DNA of 64,000 nucleotides from Morinoia aosen (lineage: Eukaryota > Arthropoda > Malacostraca > Amphipoda > Talitridae): contig CM059562.1 of the NCBI GenBank assembly GCA_030386875.1, positions 62,308,201 to 62,372,200 of the forward strand, in the 5' to 3' direction. The position numbers were made by a program, and so were the translations under genes. Positions 61,825-64,000 of this stretch are shown in pieces (the first letter of the stretch is position 1; each line of letters begins with the position of its first letter). The notes below the pieces were generated by a model, which made no database searches, was not told the DNA's origin, and saw only the letters and a list, made by a program, of their open reading frames with translations.

Positions 61825-61935
61825 GCACCGAAAATTGTCGAGTTGATGAAGCATGTATCACAGATACGCTCTTCTCACACTGTAGGCGGACGAACGGATG
61901 CGGCTCCTTTTATAATACAGAATAGATAGATAGAT
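61825..61935 (-). repeat. dispersed repeat copy, reverse orientation
   Basis: Read on the minus strand it shows TATTATAAAAGGAGCCGC, a CCGTTCGTCCG run, GAGCGTATCTGTGATA and CATCAACTCG, in the same order as 24205-24350. A short (ATAG)n-type run (GATAGATAGAT) abuts the head. Confidence 0.6.
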
Positions 61936-62264
61936 TTTCTGGGTTTGAAATTTTTTTGCTTTTAACCATGTTGTACCGCACTGTTTGATGTTGCAGTATT
62001 GACTTGACAATAGTATTTAGATACTATTCATATCAGCTGTTGAAAGTATTGTAGGAACAAACTAAAAAGTTCTGTATTAAATGCAAACGATAAAAAATAA
62101 TTTATGTCTTAATGTTATCAGAAACTTGTTTTGTGCAAAAATTCTCCCTCTTATAGATGCAAAAATATATAAACTTTCTCTAAGAGTTGAATTTTCTTGA
62201 TTTTTATTGGATTTCTACTTCTATGTAATTTAAGGGGACCATCCGGGGGGTTGAACTAGCTTAG

Positions 62265-62372
62265 TCCGATTCGTTTGAAAATTGGCCAGTATATGCATTT
62301 GTTGAAAGTAAACCGTCACTTGTCGTCACTTTTTCGATTTAGGCCTTATTTTTTTTTATACGAAAAATTCGT
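62265..62372 (+). repeat. 108-bp direct repeat, copy 1
   Basis: TCCGATTCGTTTGAAAATTG, GCCAGTATATG, TTGTTGAAAGTAAACC, GTCACTTTTTCGATT and CGAAAAATTCGT occur here and again, in order, at 62936-63049. The two copies bracket the long hairpin. Confidence 0.85.
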
Positions 62373-62391
62373 TTTTTGGGGCATATTTAGG

Positions 62392-62699
62392 TACCATTCA
62401 AATCCTATCAGGGCATTGAGTTTTGATGCCAGAACAAAACCAAAGACAGTTTTAGAATCCTTGGTACATTTATAACAAAAGTACATTTATTTTTTTTGAA
62501 AATTCGAATTTTTTTTATTTTTTTCAATTTTCTAAACCCTTGAAAATTTTTTGGGTTTAGAACAATATATTTTTTCGAAATATTTGAATTTGAAAACAAA
62601 AAGAATGTACTTTTGTTATAAATGTTCCAAGGATTCTAAAACTGTCTTTGGTTTTGTTCTAGCATCAAAACTCAATGCCCTGATACGATTTGAATGGTA
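62392..62699. repeat. 308-bp near-perfect long hairpin
   Basis: The left arm from 62392 and the right arm ending at 62699 are inverted copies for about 100 bp with only a few mismatches. Shared strings include GGGCATTGAGTTTTGATG and AACAAAACCAAAGACAGTTT. The AT-rich inside continues to pair imperfectly down to an inner stem, TTCTAAACCC with GGGTTTAGAA, around a loop of about 13 bases. If transcribed, the RNA would fold into one long duplex. Confidence 0.85.
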
Positions 62700-62935
62700 A
62701 AAACGGTAATTTTTCACTAGAGCCAAAAACAAAGTATGTCCATTGAATTGGAATATCATGAAAATTTTAGTACATGAATGCAGTTTCCATGATTTATTTC
62801 TATGTACGAATTATGAGCAACGTTTTCCCTCTTGAATTTCAATGAAACACAAGAAGAATAGTGCATAAAATTATAGAGAAATATTACAGTTCTTTTGAGT
62901 ACTCAGTCATATTGAGGTCTCACCAACTTTTTTCG

Positions 62936-63049
62936 TCCGATTCGTTTGAAAATTGGCCAGTATATGTATTTGTTGAAAGTAAACCTTTTTTACTCCCGTC
63001 ACTTTTTCGATTCAGGCCTTAGTTTTTTATTATTTTTCGAAAAATTCGT
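62936..63049 (+). repeat. 108-bp direct repeat, copy 2
   Basis: Second copy of the segment at 62265-62372, with a small insertion before the GTCACTTTTTCGATT string. It leads straight into the GC-rich tandem repeat. Confidence 0.85.
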
Positions 63050-63375
63050 GGAGGGGTCCCCCCCCCCGGGGGGACCCCTTTGGACCCCCGGGGGGTCCCC
63101 TTTTGACCTCCCGTGGGGGGTTTCTAGCGTCCGTAGCGCCATAAAATTTCATGGCACAATAACCCAACCCCTAAGGATCTTTTTTCAACAAGAAAAAAAA
63201 TTGGGTCCAAAAATGATGTTTATCGGTCCCCTTTGGAGCCCCCGTGGGGGGGTTTCTAGCGTCCGTAGCGCCATAAAATTTCATGGCACAATAACCCACC
63301 CCCTAAGGATCCTTTTTCAACAAAAACACGCATTTCCATTCGGGGACCCAATTTGGCCCGGGGATGGTCCCCTTA
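63050..63375 (+). repeat. GC-rich repeat block with about 131-bp duplicated unit
   Basis: It opens with long C and G runs (63057-63120). The string GTTTCTAGCGTCCGTAGCGC and then TTTCATGGCACAATAACCCA and CTAAGGATC occur at 63118-63192 and again at 63250-63322. Palindromic GGGGACCCC-type motifs recur through the block. A 147-codon open frame (62946-63389) runs through it only because the repeat lacks stops; I treat it as non-genic. Confidence 0.8.
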
Positions 63376-63389
63376 ATACAAACATTTAG

Positions 63390-64000
63390 AAAATTAGTTT
63401 TGTTTCAGTTCGTTAAAAAATTTTTGAATAAAGAAATAATTCATGTACTATCATTCGTTTTCTCACACCATACAACTGGCGACATGTAACTTTCTGATTT
63501 ATTGTTTAAATTTTCCTCAAAAAGGATTTCATATGTTTTTGTATAGATTACATTATCCAAGTAATATTCTTACATAATTTTTTTCCTTGAAAGTATCAGT
63601 GAATATAAATTATTGTGCACTCAGGAATCGCAAAACCATCCTGCAGGCTTATTAATTGCGTTTATATATTAAGTTCTAAAACATTTGTTGTAATTTTACC
63701 CGATAAGAATACTTTTACTTGTCAAAGGAAAGAAAAAACTCAAGTTAATACATCTCAAGTATGTCACTTTATCTTTCTCACTCTCCATAAAAAGTTTTGA
63801 AAAGTGAAAGTTTTTTGAAGTTTTTAAACTTTTTGACCCTCAATAACGAGCTTTTTAAAAAGTTTTAGTCGATTATTTTTTTTCGTCTTTTCCCCAAAGA
63901 TGCAAAGCTTTCTTTATCCTTTCTGTAACATGGCAACAAAGCTGTAAACATTTTTGGGGACACCTCTTCACTGATGGCCTAAAATGTACGTACAGAACCA
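63390..64000. other. AT-rich end of window, no supported gene
   Basis: A 61-codon plus frame (63615-63800) has no supporting signals. Nothing else recognised. Confidence 0.4.

Noticed and set aside
62946-63389. 147-codon open frame as a gene
   Set aside because: It runs through the 108-bp direct repeat and the duplicated GC-rich unit; the peptide repeats itself only because the DNA does, and no splice, start or family signal supports it.
1-64000. tRNA or rRNA genes
   Set aside because: No cloverleaf with a proper T-loop (GTTCRANNC) and matching acceptor stem was found by eye, and no rRNA-like conserved stretch was recognised; a covariance-model scan would be decisive.

Overview
The window looks like AT-rich, gene-poor nuclear DNA of a eukaryote, most likely an animal and possibly an arthropod. 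No open frame exceeds about 153 codons in 64 kb. There are splice-site-like signals next to short open stretches, poly-purine/pyrimidine and simple repeats, fold-back elements and a very large tandem satellite. Nothing looks bacterial: no operons, no long ORFs, no rRNA. I recognised no conserved protein family with certainty, so every coding call below is a low-to-moderate-confidence exon proposal from splice sites, phase and open frame. Such chains can arise by chance in AT-rich DNA.

Layout. 1-14.2 kb: plus-strand candidate exons that can be chained in phase. One cluster lies at 1754-4697. A second lies at 10358-14153 and is followed by an AATAAA signal at 14174. A pogo/Tigger-like terminus (4758) and a 92-nt hairpin (7397-7488) also lie here. 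14.2-41.4 kb: mostly featureless AT-rich DNA with a few GC-richer islands. These include an ATG-initiated open frame ending at a donor-like site (17780-18177), a possible exon pair (26288-27020), a TATA-like box followed by a short ORF (32859-33034) and an exon-like block (38256-38580). Two pieces of a dispersed GC-rich-start repeat (22.8 and 24.2 kb) belong to the same family as a reversed copy at 61.9 kb.

41.38-55.13 kb: the dominant object is an uninterrupted satellite of about 550 copies of a 25-bp monomer. It has higher-order structure: two adjacent 2,923-bp copies (117 monomers each), a 725-bp duplication and a 2,850-bp-spaced block. It encodes no protein.

55.1-64 kb: a repeat-dense flank. 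It holds a fold-back element (55.68-56.2 kb), a 152-bp dispersed duplication (58.46 and 61.25 kb), a 308-bp near-perfect long hairpin (62.39-62.70 kb) nested between two direct repeats, and a GC-rich tandem duplication (63.1-63.3 kb). No genes could be shown to work together; the main biology visible is repeat evolution.
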